Program-made: the position numbers and the translations under genes | Notes under the pieces: generated by a model | Seen by the model: the letters and a program-made list of their open reading frames with translations, nothing else | Database searches by the model: none | What the model was told of the DNA's origin: nothing | Assembly (NCBI RefSeq): GCF_001889025.1 | Contig: NZ_CP018154.1 | Location: 920,501-984,500 of the forward strand | Length of the DNA stretch: 64,000 nucleotides | DNA from: Sphingorhabdus lutea | Lineage (GTDB): Bacteria > Pseudomonadota > Alphaproteobacteria > Sphingomonadales > Sphingomonadaceae | Direction: 5' to 3' | In this document: positions 37,661 to 47,300 of the stretch, piece by piece | How positions within the stretch are numbered: the first letter of the stretch is position 1 | Layout of the letters: each line of letters starts with the position of its first letter

Positions 37661-39538
37661 ATGAGAATGACTAAATTGATACTATTGGGGCTTTTATCCT
37701 CTGCTGCCATCATGGGACAATCACATGGCGCCATGGCGGCGGGTCATGACATAAAAACATATGACGCAAAAACACAAAATATTCTGCAAGATTTGCGCGC
37801 CCGACCGCAAAGCGATGAGGTAATTTATTTTGTCCTGCCCGACCGTTTTGAAAATGGTGATACCTGCAATGATAATGGCGGGATAAAGGGTGACAGGTTA
37901 AAAACAGGATTTGATCCATCGCATAAGGGTTTTTATCATGGTGGCGATTTAAAGGGCCTGATTAACCGTTTGGATTATATTCAAGGCATGGGCGTGACCG
38001 CCATTTGGTTTGCCCCCATTTTCAAAAATAAACCGGTTCAGGGTCCCAAAAATGGCGAAAGTGCAGGATATCATGGTTATTGGGTAACCGATTTTACCTC
38101 TGTTGATCCGCATTTTGGCAGTAATGAAGAATTTAAAGCCTTTGTCGATGCGGCCCATGCGCGGGGCATGAAAGTGTATATGGACATCATTACCAACCAT
38201 AGCGCGGATGTATTGAAAACCAAGGAATGTGCAGAGCAAAATCAATGTGAATATCGCAGCAAAGCCGATTATCCCTATACCACATTGGGCGGGGTGGATG
38301 GCCCAGCCATTAATGAAGGATTTATGGGCGACCATATTCAAACAAAAGAAAATTTTGAAAAGCTGACCAACCCCAATTATGCCGGAACGGTGATGCTTGC
38401 CAAAGAAGAAGCCAATATTAAAAAACCCGATTGGATGAACAACCCGATATATTATCATAATCGCGGGGATACGACATTTCAAAATGAATCCAGCCAATAT
38501 GGCGATTTTGTTGGCTTGGATGATTTTATGACCGAAAACCCAGTTGTGGTGGACGGTTTTATAGATGTTTATGCCGATTGGATTGAAAAATATGGCATAG
38601 ATGGATACCGCATTGACACTGCCCGCCATGTGAACCACCAATTTTGGCAGAAATTCATTCCGGCTATTTTGGAAAAGGCAAAAAATAAGGGCATCCCCAA
38701 TTTCCATATTTTTGGTGAAGTATATGGCGATGGTGTAAATCCGGGATATTTGGCACAATTTTCGCGCCGTGACGGCTTTCCTGCATTGCTTGATTTTTCA
38801 TTTCAGGCGGCGGTGCGTCAGGCCGTGGGGCAGGATGATGGCGGCACGGGATTACGCACATTATTTAGCCAAGATATTTTATATGAAGGCGGCGATATAG
38901 CGGCCAAGGCATTGCCAACATTTTTGGGCAATCATGATATGGGCCGATTATCGGGCATGATTAAACAAGATCGCCCCGGCATTTCAAACGAAGAATTGTT
39001 AAAAAGGGTGCAATTGGCCCATGCTTTGTTGATGACCCTTCGCGGCGTGCCAACCATTTATTCCGGCGACGAACAAGGATTTGTCAGCGATGGAAATGAT
39101 CAAGATGCGCGCGAAGATATGTTCCCATCAAAAACGGCGGTTTATAATGATAATGTCCTTATCGGAACAAATGCAACAACAGCGGATAGTAATTTTGATA
39201 TGGGTCACCCAATTTATCAATTGATTTCGTCATTGGCCGATATCCGAAGCCAGCATAAGGCGCTGCGTTCAGGAGATCAGAAATTGCGTCTTTATGGCGA
39301 AAAATCGGGAATTATCGCTGTATCGCGTTTTGATCCAGATGATGGCAGCGAATATTTATTATTATTTAACAGCGCCAATGAAAACATAACTGCCAATGTA
39401 GAGGTTGATGGCGCATCGATGAATTTTGAAAATATTACAGGAAGTTGCCCCAAAAAAATAAGCACAACAGGAAGCATTAAAGTGCAGATGGCGCCGTTAA
39501 GTTTTGCAATATGCCGCGCGATAATTGGTGCAGAATAA
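37661..39538 (+). CDS. Periplasmic GH13 alpha-amylase family enzyme
   Basis: A 625-residue glycoside hydrolase of family 13 with a signal peptide (ending GAMAAG). Conserved regions are MDIITNHSAD (I), GYRIDTARHV with the nucleophile Asp319 (II), FGEVYGDG with the acid/base Glu353 (III) and FLGNHDMGRL with Asp426 (IV). A beta-sandwich C-terminal domain follows (about 530-625). It cleaves alpha-1,4-glucans into maltodextrins in the periplasm. It sits 16 bp after the first halogenase-like gene in the operon. A cyclomaltodextrinase or pullulanase-like activity cannot be ruled out. Confidence 0.92.
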   Translation: MRMTKLILLGLLSSAAIMGQSHGAMAAGHDIKTYDAKTQNILQDLRARPQSDEVIYFVLPDRFENGDTCNDNGGIKGDRLKTGFDPSHKGFYHGGDLKGLINRLDYIQGMGVTAIWFAPIFKNKPVQGPKNGESAGYHGYWVTDFTSVDPHFGSNEEFKAFVDAAHARGMKVYMDIITNHSADVLKTKECAEQNQCEYRSKADYPYTTLGGVDGPAINEGFMGDHIQTKENFEKLTNPNYAGTVMLAKEEANIKKPDWMNNPIYYHNRGDTTFQNESSQYGDFVGLDDFMTENPVVVDGFIDVYADWIEKYGIDGYRIDTARHVNHQFWQKFIPAILEKAKNKGIPNFHIFGEVYGDGVNPGYLAQFSRRDGFPALLDFSFQAAVRQAVGQDDGGTGLRTLFSQDILYEGGDIAAKALPTFLGNHDMGRLSGMIKQDRPGISNEELLKRVQLAHALLMTLRGVPTIYSGDEQGFVSDGNDQDAREDMFPSKTAVYNDNVLIGTNATTADSNFDMGHPIYQLISSLADIRSQHKALRSGDQKLRLYGEKSGIIAVSRFDPDDGSEYLLLFNSANENITANVEVDGASMNFENITGSCPKKISTTGSIKVQMAPLSFAICRAIIGAE

Positions 39539-39577
39539 CAATAAAATAAACGAAAATTGGAATAAGTTTTTTAAAAT

Positions 39578-41215
39578 ATGACACATGAAATAATGGCACA
39601 AACAGCGCATGAAATAATCCAGCCATGGTGGCGGGGCGCGGCGATTTATCAAATTTATCCGCGCAGCTTTGCCGACAGCAATGGCGATGGCATTGGCGAT
39701 TTGCCAGGTATAACCCAAAATTTAGAGCATATATCTTCATTGGGCGTAGATGCGATTTGGATATCGCCATTTTTCACATCGCCGATGAAAGATTTTGGAT
39801 ATGATGTCGCCGATTATTGCGATGTGGACCCCATTTTTGGCACATTGGATGATTTTGATAATTTGGTTGCCCGTGCCCATTCATTGAAACTTAAAGTCAC
39901 TATTGATCAGGTATTTTCCCACACATCGGATATTCATTCATGGTTCACGCAAAGCCGGTCAAGCCGCGATAATGACAAGGCGGATTGGTATGTTTGGGCC
40001 GATGCAAAGGCCGATGGTTCGCCGCCCAATAATTGGCAATCAGTTTTTGGCGGGCCGGCATGGACATGGGATGCGCGGCGCGGCCAATATTATTTACATA
40101 ATTTCTTGTCCAGCCAGCCACAATTAAATGTGCATAATATTGAAGTGCAAGATGCATTATTAAATGTCTCTAAATTTTGGCTTGACCGCGGGGTTGATGG
40201 CTTTCGCATTGATGCGTTAAACTTTGCCATGCATGATCCGCAATTGCGCGATAACCCGCCTGCGCCGCCATCAAATAAAAAACGGACCCGTTCTTTTGAT
40301 TTTCAATTGCGGCAATTTAATCAATCGCATCCGGATATCCCAATTTTTATTGAACGTATTCGCGCATTGTTGGACCAATATGACGGTATTTTCACCGTGG
40401 CCGAAGTGGGCGGTGATGATGCAGAGCGCGAGATGAAATTATTCACCCATGGCGACCAAAGGTTGAACAGCGCCTATGGTTTTAATTTCCTTTATGCCGA
40501 AAAATTAACGCCGGCCTTGGTTCGTGAGGCGGTGGAACAATGGCCCGAAGAAACGCATATTGGCTGGCCAAGTTGGGCATTTGAAAATCATGATGCGCCG
40601 CGCGCTGTTTCGCGCTGGGCCGCGCCGCAATATCGACATGAATTTGCGGCGATGAAGATAATGTTATTGGCATGTTTGCGCGGAAATATCATTATATATC
40701 AGGGGGAAGAATTGGGCCTGACGCAGGTGGATATACCATTTGATATGTTGCAAGATCCCGAAGCAATTGCCAATTGGCCATTAACGCTTAGCCGTGATGG
40801 CGTTCGTACCCCCATGCCATGGGATGATAAACGCGAATTCCTTGGCTTTGGCACGGTTCAACCATGGTTGCCCTTTGGCGATGATCATGGCGCAATGGCG
40901 GTTAATATCCAAAATAATGACGAAAATTCAATTCTTTCTTTGACCAGAAAGGCAATAAGGCTGCGTAAAGAATATGCCGCGCTGCGTCATGGCGGAATTA
41001 AAATCCTTATCGCCAATGATGATTTATTGGTTTTTGAACGTCATGCAGAGGGCCAATGCATATCATGCATTTTCAATCTGGGCATGGAAACGCGGCACTA
41101 TATGCCGGTGAAACCGGAAAAATGGCAGATAATATATAATGAAGGCGGCAATATATCACAGGCCGGATCATGGCAAATCGGTGCATATGGCGCGATGATT
41201 ATGTCGAATATTTAA
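39578..41215 (+). CDS. Cytoplasmic GH13 alpha-glucosidase
   Basis: A 545-residue family 13 enzyme of the oligo-1,6-glucosidase/alpha-glucosidase branch, without a signal peptide. It begins with WWRGAAIYQIYPRSFADSNGDGIGDLPG, typical of this branch. Catalytic residues are Asp212 (GFRIDALNF), Glu276 (VAEVGG) and Asp339 (FENHDAPR). It probably releases glucose from maltose or short malto-oligosaccharides brought in by the symporter. It is the fourth gene of the operon and is followed 23 bp later by the GH97 enzyme. Confidence 0.92.
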   Translation: MTHEIMAQTAHEIIQPWWRGAAIYQIYPRSFADSNGDGIGDLPGITQNLEHISSLGVDAIWISPFFTSPMKDFGYDVADYCDVDPIFGTLDDFDNLVARAHSLKLKVTIDQVFSHTSDIHSWFTQSRSSRDNDKADWYVWADAKADGSPPNNWQSVFGGPAWTWDARRGQYYLHNFLSSQPQLNVHNIEVQDALLNVSKFWLDRGVDGFRIDALNFAMHDPQLRDNPPAPPSNKKRTRSFDFQLRQFNQSHPDIPIFIERIRALLDQYDGIFTVAEVGGDDAEREMKLFTHGDQRLNSAYGFNFLYAEKLTPALVREAVEQWPEETHIGWPSWAFENHDAPRAVSRWAAPQYRHEFAAMKIMLLACLRGNIIIYQGEELGLTQVDIPFDMLQDPEAIANWPLTLSRDGVRTPMPWDDKREFLGFGTVQPWLPFGDDHGAMAVNIQNNDENSILSLTRKAIRLRKEYAALRHGGIKILIANDDLLVFERHAEGQCISCIFNLGMETRHYMPVKPEKWQIIYNEGGNISQAGSWQIGAYGAMIMSNI

Positions 41216-41238
41216 TGTATTTGGGGCGGAGAGAGAAA

Positions 41239-43311
41239 ATGAAAGTAAGAAAATTCAAGACAATATTGGCAGTGATTATGGTTTCAATTTCGCTGCCGCA
41301 AATGGCGTGGGGCAAGGATATTGAAACCATAAAATCACCGGACGAAAAGGCGGTTTTGACCATTTCATTGGATGGTGATGGGCGAATTTCATATCGGCTG
41401 GATCGTAATGGCGCGGCGATTATCGCACCATCAAAAATGGGTTTTTTACTCACCGATAATAACCCATTAAATCGTGGTTTTACCATGATTAGCAGCCAAA
41501 AATCCACGGTGGATGAACAATGGGAATTACCATGGGGCGAAAGACAATTTGTCACCAATAATCATAATGAAATATCGATTATTTTTAAAGATAATCAATT
41601 AACGGGAAATAATGCGCAAAATGGCGATGGGCGCACCATGACGCTGCGTTTTCGTTTATTTAATAATGGCCTTGGCTTTCGATATGAATTGCCGAAACAA
41701 AATGGGCTGCAAAGCGCGAAAATCGCCGATGAGTTGACCGAATTTAACATTGCGCAAAATGGTGATGCATGGTGGATACAGGCAGGTGATTGGAACAGAT
41801 ATGAATATTTATATCAAAAATCGGCAATCAATGCCGTGTCCACCGCCCATTCCCCGATAAGCATGAAATTGACCGACGGCACATATATTGCCTTTCACGA
41901 GGCGGCATTGGTTGATTATTCGGCCATGTGGTTAAAAAGGATGGAGGGGAATAATTTCCGCGCCACCCTGTCCCCATCCCCATCCGGGCCAAAGGTGCTG
42001 CGTGATACGCCCTTTACCACCCCGTGGCGGACCATAAGATTTGCCGATAATGCGCCAGGATTATATGATAATGATTTGGAATTAAATTTAAATGAACCCA
42101 ATAAATTGGGAGATGTCAGCTGGTTTAAACCACATAAATATATTGGTATTTGGTGGGAAATGCATTTGGATGGCAGCAGTTGGGCATCGGGCGCGAAACA
42201 TGGGGCAACAACCCAAAATGCCATCAAGCATATTGATTTTGCGGCAAAGCATGGCTTTCGCGGAATTTTAATCGAAGGATGGAATAAGGGGTGGGATGGC
42301 CAATGGTTTGGCAGCGGCCGCGATTTCAGCTTTACCGAGGCCTATGACGATTTCGATTTGAAAAAAGTTACCGATTATGCCCGTAAAAAGGGTGTGCATA
42401 TTATTGGCCATCATGAAACCGGCGGTAATATAAAAATTTATGAAGCCCAATTATCAAACGCCATGAAATTATATGCGTCATTGGGCATTGATGCTGTTAA
42501 AACCGGCTATGTTGCCGATGCGGGCGGCATTATTGGGCCGGGTGAAAATATGCAAGATGAAGCATTTTATTGGCATGATGGTCAAAAAATGGCGCAGCAT
42601 CATTTAAAGGTGGTAGAAGAAGCGGCGAAAAATAAAATTGCCGTCAATCCACATGAACCGATTAAAGATACCGGACTTCGCCGCACCTATCCCAATTGGG
42701 TCAGCCGCGAGGGCGCGCGCGGCATGGAATATCAGGCATGGGGCGAACCGGCCAATATTCCTGAACATGTTCCCAATTTAATCTTTACCCGTATGTTATC
42801 CGGCCCCATGGATTACACACCAGGTGTATTTTCATTAAAGGGTAAAAATGGCCGTGATATTGAATCAACCTTGGCCCGGCAATTGGCGCTATATCTGGTC
42901 ATTTATTCGCCCATTCAAATGGCGGCGGACCTGCCGGAAAATTTGGCGGCCTATCCCGATGCATTGGGATTTGTTGAAAAAGTTCCCGTGGATTGGAAAG
43001 AAACCATCACTTTAATGGGTGAAATTGGCGATTATGCGGTGCAAGCACGCCAAGATAAGGCAAGCAAAAATTGGTTTGTTGGCGGTGTTACCGATGAACA
43101 TGAACGCATGGTCAATGTTGCATTATCATTTTTGGAGGCAGGCCGTAAATATCGTGCGACCATTTACCGCGATGGTGATGGAGCTAGCGGGCTTGATAAA
43201 ACGCGCCATAATATGGTCAAGGAAAGTAAAATAGTCGAAAGCGGCGATTTATTGAAATTGCGCATTGCGCCGGCGGGTGGATTTGCCATTCAATTGGAAT
43301 ATCTACCCTAA
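41239..43311 (+). CDS. Periplasmic GH97 alpha-glucosidase (SusB-like, inverting type)
   Basis: A 690-residue glycoside hydrolase family 97 protein with a signal peptide (to AWGKD), an N-terminal beta-sandwich and a central barrel. Glu473 (VNPHEP) and Glu497 (GMEYQAWG) keep the 24-residue spacing of SusB Glu508/Glu532, and Glu403 lies where SusB Glu439 would be. This fits the inverting alpha-glucosidase group rather than the retaining alpha-galactosidases. The ATG at 41239 has GGAGAGAG before it; the frame is open upstream but lacks a signal peptide there. Its stop overlaps the next start by one base (TAATG). It completes periplasmic breakdown of maltodextrins to glucose. Confidence 0.9.
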   Translation: MKVRKFKTILAVIMVSISLPQMAWGKDIETIKSPDEKAVLTISLDGDGRISYRLDRNGAAIIAPSKMGFLLTDNNPLNRGFTMISSQKSTVDEQWELPWGERQFVTNNHNEISIIFKDNQLTGNNAQNGDGRTMTLRFRLFNNGLGFRYELPKQNGLQSAKIADELTEFNIAQNGDAWWIQAGDWNRYEYLYQKSAINAVSTAHSPISMKLTDGTYIAFHEAALVDYSAMWLKRMEGNNFRATLSPSPSGPKVLRDTPFTTPWRTIRFADNAPGLYDNDLELNLNEPNKLGDVSWFKPHKYIGIWWEMHLDGSSWASGAKHGATTQNAIKHIDFAAKHGFRGILIEGWNKGWDGQWFGSGRDFSFTEAYDDFDLKKVTDYARKKGVHIIGHHETGGNIKIYEAQLSNAMKLYASLGIDAVKTGYVADAGGIIGPGENMQDEAFYWHDGQKMAQHHLKVVEEAAKNKIAVNPHEPIKDTGLRRTYPNWVSREGARGMEYQAWGEPANIPEHVPNLIFTRMLSGPMDYTPGVFSLKGKNGRDIESTLARQLALYLVIYSPIQMAADLPENLAAYPDALGFVEKVPVDWKETITLMGEIGDYAVQARQDKASKNWFVGGVTDEHERMVNVALSFLEAGRKYRATIYRDGDGASGLDKTRHNMVKESKIVESGDLLKLRIAPAGGFAIQLEYLP

Positions 43312-44834
43312 TGTCCATGACGCCTCCAAAATCCATTATCATATTGGGAGGCGGCACGGCGGGATGGATGGCGGCAAATTTGCTTGCCCATCATTGGAGC
43401 GATAGGGGGGTGAAAATCACCCTTATCGACTCCGCTGATATTGGCATTATTGGCGTGGGGGAGGGGTCAACCCCCCAATTAAAGGCGTTTTTTGATATTT
43501 TGGGCGTGACGGAGCGGCAATGGATGCCGCAATGCAATGCGACCTATAAATTGGGTATAAATTTTGAAGGATGGTCAAATCGGCATGGGTTTGACCGCTA
43601 TTTTCATCCCTTTCAATCTGAATTGGATGGGCAAATATTGCCTGCATTTTATTATAATGCATTGGCGCGGCGCACGGCCCGCAATGTGCCCGCTCATCCT
43701 GATTTATTTTTCTTGCCCACAAAATTGGCCCGCATGGGCAATGGGCCGATTGCCAAAAATGGTTATCCACATCAATTAAGCTATGGTTATCATTTTGATG
43801 CTCATTTGGTGGGGCAATTTTTGAAAAAATTGGCGCTTGATCGGGGTGTTCGCCATTTGGACCGTAAAATAAACAGCGCATCACTTAACACCATGGGAGA
43901 AATTGATGCGATTATTGATGAAGATGGTGGTGAATATAGGGCCGATTTCTTTATCGATTGTTCGGGTTTTCGCGCCCTGTTAATTCAGAAGAGTTTGAAC
44001 GAGAAATTCATATCCTATGGCGATATGTTGTTTAATGACAGTGCGGTGGTGATGCCGACATTGCCCGCAATGGCGGCGGATAAAGGGCCAAATAATTATA
44101 CAGGTGCGCGGGCATTATCATCGGGTTGGTTATGGAATATCCCTTTGACCAATCGGACGGGCAATGGTTATGTATATTCCAGCCATTATCAAAGTGATGA
44201 TAAAGCCGAAATTGAATTTCGAACAGAAATTGGCGCGTTGGAGGATAAGGGACATGTCCGCCATTTAAAGATGAAGGTGGGCCGTGTTGAAAATAGCTGG
44301 GTCAAAAATTGCATGGCCCTTGGCCTGTCCCAAGGCTTTTTAGAGCCATTGGAGGCGACGGCAATTCATATTGTGTTGGCGACCATGGAAAAATTCATTG
44401 CGCAATATAATAATCCAGAAAATACAGATATTGCGGATGCGCAGGCCATTTTTAACGAAGATATAGGCCGCCGTTATGACGGTATTTGTGATTATATTGT
44501 CGCGCATTATAAATTAAACCAACGTCATGACACCCAATATTGGCGGGACAATGCGCAAAATCAAAATTTGTCGCCATCGTTAAAACAAATAATAACAACA
44601 TGGTTTACCGCAGGTGATTTGACACGCGAAATTGGGCGGCAAAATATTTCTAGCTATTATTCGTCATTAAGCTGGCATTGCCTGTTCAGCGGATATGGAA
44701 TTTTCCCAATGGAGGATAAAATGATTCCCGCTGGGGATGATATTCGCCATTATGATATGCAAGAAATCGAAAATTTTCTGGCCGACCATGCGGATAATTT
44801 CCCCTCTCATGCTGAATTATTAGGCAAATTATAG
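43311..44834 (+). CDS. Flavin-dependent tryptophan-halogenase-like protein (second copy)
   Basis: A 507-residue paralogue of the protein encoded at 36140-37645. It has the FAD site IIILGGGTAGWMAANLL, the catalytic-type lysine (YKLGINFEGW, Lys80), a full WxWxIP signature (WLWNIPL) and the conserved glutamate block LSQGFLEPLEAT. The motifs expected for halogenase chemistry are therefore complete, unlike in the first copy. Its start overlaps the GH97 stop. It ends the operon and is followed by a terminator. Substrate and biological role are unknown. Confidence 0.87.
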   Translation: MSMTPPKSIIILGGGTAGWMAANLLAHHWSDRGVKITLIDSADIGIIGVGEGSTPQLKAFFDILGVTERQWMPQCNATYKLGINFEGWSNRHGFDRYFHPFQSELDGQILPAFYYNALARRTARNVPAHPDLFFLPTKLARMGNGPIAKNGYPHQLSYGYHFDAHLVGQFLKKLALDRGVRHLDRKINSASLNTMGEIDAIIDEDGGEYRADFFIDCSGFRALLIQKSLNEKFISYGDMLFNDSAVVMPTLPAMAADKGPNNYTGARALSSGWLWNIPLTNRTGNGYVYSSHYQSDDKAEIEFRTEIGALEDKGHVRHLKMKVGRVENSWVKNCMALGLSQGFLEPLEATAIHIVLATMEKFIAQYNNPENTDIADAQAIFNEDIGRRYDGICDYIVAHYKLNQRHDTQYWRDNAQNQNLSPSLKQIITTWFTAGDLTREIGRQNISSYYSSLSWHCLFSGYGIFPMEDKMIPAGDDIRHYDMQEIENFLADHADNFPSHAELLGKL

Positions 44835-44843
44835 CTTATACAG

Positions 44844-44876
44844 CCTGTTCAATGTTTCACCATGGGACAGGTTTTT
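44844..44876 (+). terminator. Terminator of the glucan-utilisation operon
   Basis: Stem CCTGTTC / GGACAGG (one T-G pair) with a 14-base loop, followed by five T residues, starting 10 bases after the last stop codon. Confidence 0.75.
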
Positions 44877-44930
44877 GTTAACCATGAATTACCCTAGCAA
44901 ATATGTTTAATAAATCGTTAATGATTATGT

Positions 44931-45122
44931 ATGAGGAAAAATAATCTTGTCTTGACCAGCGAACAATTTCGCCATCCGTTCCGCTCCAGCATGCATCCTG
45001 CCATTTTTGTGGAAACCCCACCAAAGGCAAAAAAGCAAAGCTGGTGGCAGGATGAAGATGTTCATCTTTTCACGATTAGCTTTGTCGCATTTTTTACTGT
45101 GTTCATTACCTTTATCGCGTAA
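44931..45122 (+). CDS. Small hypothetical membrane protein, 63 residues
   Basis: A short protein with a polar N-terminal half and a C-terminal hydrophobic helix (VHLFTISFVAFFTVFITFIA) ending at the stop, so it is probably anchored in the inner membrane by its tail. WWQDEDVHLF is an unusual acidic-aromatic motif before the helix. No family is recognised. No clear ribosome site is visible. Confidence 0.5.
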   Translation: MRKNNLVLTSEQFRHPFRSSMHPAIFVETPPKAKKQSWWQDEDVHLFTISFVAFFTVFITFIA

Positions 45123-45148
45123 TTATGTTAATTTTCATTGTGCTATTT

Positions 45149-45164
45149 AATCGCGCGATTTTTG
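45149..45164. terminator. Possible short terminator between the small ORF and the LplT-like gene
   Basis: AATCGCGCGATT is a perfect 12-base palindrome followed by a T run, between two convergent genes. The stem would be only four pairs with a GCGC loop, so it is weak. Confidence 0.4.
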
Positions 45165-45176
45165 AATTACGCATAT

Positions 45177-46448
45177 TTAATCACATGCTTTATGCAATTT
45201 CCACGCCAGCCATGCAGAGATAATGCACATGGCCGCGACAAGGAATAATGTGTCGGTAATCGGCACGCCAAGCCCCGCCATTTGACCATAAGTCACAACG
45301 CCCAAAACCATAGACCCGCTGTTCACAATATTATTGGCGGCGATGGTGCTGGCTGTTTTGGATCGTTCAACCGTGGTGGTCAAAAATGCATATAATGGCA
45401 CAACAAACATACCGCCGGTAACCGAAATCCCCAATAGCGCGATTAAAATCCTGTCCCCCTGGGCCAGGGATAAAAATTCCCGCCAATTTAACGCATCGCC
45501 CGAAATAATTTGCCAATTGCCAATTGACCACCATAAATCCAGCACGAATAAACCCATGACAATAACCGATATTGGCGCATATTTGGCCGATACTTTACCA
45601 TTTAACAATTTGCTGATTATTATCGATCCAATGGCAATGCCGATGGAAAAAATGGCGGTAAATAAAGTCGCAACCGTATTATCGCCATGCAGGCCATTTT
45701 TCACCATGGGCGGAAATTGTGCGCCCAATATGGCGGCAATGGCCCAAAACAGGCTAATCGACATAATCGCCAAAAATAAACGGCGCACATGCATGGTATC
45801 ACGGATTAAACGCCAGCTGGCCCGAAAAATATTCCAATCAATTTTCAATGGCGCTTGGCCTGTCTCTGGCGGGGCGGGGGGCACAAATTGTGCGCTTATC
45901 CTGCCGACTATGGCAACGATGATGATGCCGATTGCTGCGTCATCGGGCTGTAATATGCCGCCCAATATGGTGCCGCCCAAAATGGCAATATATGTTCCCG
46001 CCTCCACAAATCCGGTGCCGGCCAGAACATCATCTTCCTTTAAATGTTGGGGTAAAATACCATATTTAATCGGCCCGAAAAATGTGGAATGCAGGCCCAT
46101 TAAAAACATGGCGGCCAACAAAATGGGAATATTGTGCAGATGGATGCCCAATGCCCCCAATAGCATGATGAATATTTCCGCACTTTTCACCATTTTAATG
46201 ATTTTGGTTTTGTCGATGCCATCGGCCAATTGTCCGGCAATGGCGGAAAATAAAAAGAAAGGCAGCATTAACAACCCGCCCGCCAGCGCGTTAAATTGTG
46301 CCTCCTGCGTGGGGTCGGAATAAATGGTATATGTAACCATGATGACCATGGCCATGCGATAAAAATTATCGTTAAAGGCATTTAAGAATTGCGTGATAAA
46401 AAGCGGCAGGAAAAAACGGCTGCGGAGCAGTGAAGTGATACTTTTCAT
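45177..46448 (-). CDS. MFS transporter, LplT-like (lysophospholipid transporter-like)
   Basis: A 423-residue inner-membrane protein with about 12 membrane segments. The N-terminus FLPLFITQFLNAFNDNFYR is typical of the LplT branch of the major facilitator superfamily, often fused to acyltransferases in other bacteria; here it stands alone. GLHSTFFGPIKYGILPQ and GTGFVEAGTYIAILGGTILGG are further matches. Transport of lysophosphatidylethanolamine across the inner membrane is the family's best-known role, but the substrate here is inference. It is divergent from pgsA, another phospholipid gene. Confidence 0.8.
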   Translation of the reverse strand: MKSITSLLRSRFFLPLFITQFLNAFNDNFYRMAMVIMVTYTIYSDPTQEAQFNALAGGLLMLPFFLFSAIAGQLADGIDKTKIIKMVKSAEIFIMLLGALGIHLHNIPILLAAMFLMGLHSTFFGPIKYGILPQHLKEDDVLAGTGFVEAGTYIAILGGTILGGILQPDDAAIGIIIVAIVGRISAQFVPPAPPETGQAPLKIDWNIFRASWRLIRDTMHVRRLFLAIMSISLFWAIAAILGAQFPPMVKNGLHGDNTVATLFTAIFSIGIAIGSIIISKLLNGKVSAKYAPISVIVMGLFVLDLWWSIGNWQIISGDALNWREFLSLAQGDRILIALLGISVTGGMFVVPLYAFLTTTVERSKTASTIAANNIVNSGSMVLGVVTYGQMAGLGVPITDTLFLVAAMCIISAWLAWKLHKACD

Positions 46449-46683
46449 GCGGGTGGCGGGCCTTTTCTATTGCAATTGAATAAGCGTTTTTTGTGATGCA
46501 TTATGTTGCGCGCACCATAGACATCATGTTCGCAATGGCAAATCATATATTGCATTTTCCATCAATATAATAAATGCCAATATCGGCTGTTTGATAAGGG
46601 CATATAGGCAAAATATTACATAAATTCGGCCATATAAAATTGTGTAGTGATTTTCATTTCAAATCACGCTAGTTAAATAAACT

Positions 46684-47256
46684 ATGTTAAGCTTACCCAA
46701 TATTTTAACGCTGTCGCGTATTTTTGCTGTGCCAATTTTGGTATTTCTGCTGTGGCCGGGTAGCTTGCCCGATTTTGGTTATTTCTTCCGCGTGGATTAT
46801 GGGCTGGCTTTTCTGCTTTATGCTTTAATGGCGATTACTGATTATTTTGATGGATATTTGGCGCGGGCTCAGGGCGCGGTATCGCGGCTTGGCATTTTTT
46901 TAGATCCGATTGCGGATAAAATCATGGTTGCTGCGGTCATTTTAATGTTGGTATTTACTCGCGATATCGATGATTGGCATGTTATTGCGGCGTTGATTAT
47001 TTTGCTGCGTGAAATCATTGTGTCGGGGCTGCGCGAATTTTTGGCGGGTATTCAGGTTTCCGTTCCCGTGTCCAATTTGGCAAAATGGAAAACCACCTTT
47101 CAATTATTGGCCCTTGGCGGGATTATTTTGGCCGGCGCATTGCCCCAATATGAAATTTTAAAGGATGCGGCGCTGCTTACCCTGTGGGGGGCGGCAGTTT
47201 TAACATTGATTACTGGTTGGGATTATCTGCGCATTGGTGTGCGGCATATGGATTGA
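46684..47256 (+). CDS. pgsA: CDP-diacylglycerol--glycerol-3-phosphate 3-phosphatidyltransferase
   Basis: A 190-residue inner-membrane enzyme that forms phosphatidylglycerol phosphate. The CDP-alcohol phosphatidyltransferase motif D-x2-D-G-x2-A-R-x8-G-x3-D-x3-D is complete: Asp53, Asp56, Gly57, Ala60, Arg61, Gly70, Asp74, Asp78. LPNILTLSRIFAVPILVF at the N-terminus is typical. About five membrane segments are present. Confidence 0.95.
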   Translation: MLSLPNILTLSRIFAVPILVFLLWPGSLPDFGYFFRVDYGLAFLLYALMAITDYFDGYLARAQGAVSRLGIFLDPIADKIMVAAVILMLVFTRDIDDWHVIAALIILLREIIVSGLREFLAGIQVSVPVSNLAKWKTTFQLLALGGIILAGALPQYEILKDAALLTLWGAAVLTLITGWDYLRIGVRHMD

Positions 47257-47300
47257 TTTGCGGCAAATTATTGCAAATTATAGTTGACCATATTGCCTTT

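Noticed and set aside
37949..38758. Open frame of 269 codons opposite the GH13 amylase
   Set aside because: It is a shadow of the amylase frame, which contains all four GH13 motifs; the antisense product is not protein-like.
45334..46323. Long open frame of 329 codons opposite the LplT-like gene
   Set aside because: It is a complement of the membrane-protein gene; its translation has no recognisable domain, while the minus-strand frame matches a known transporter family.
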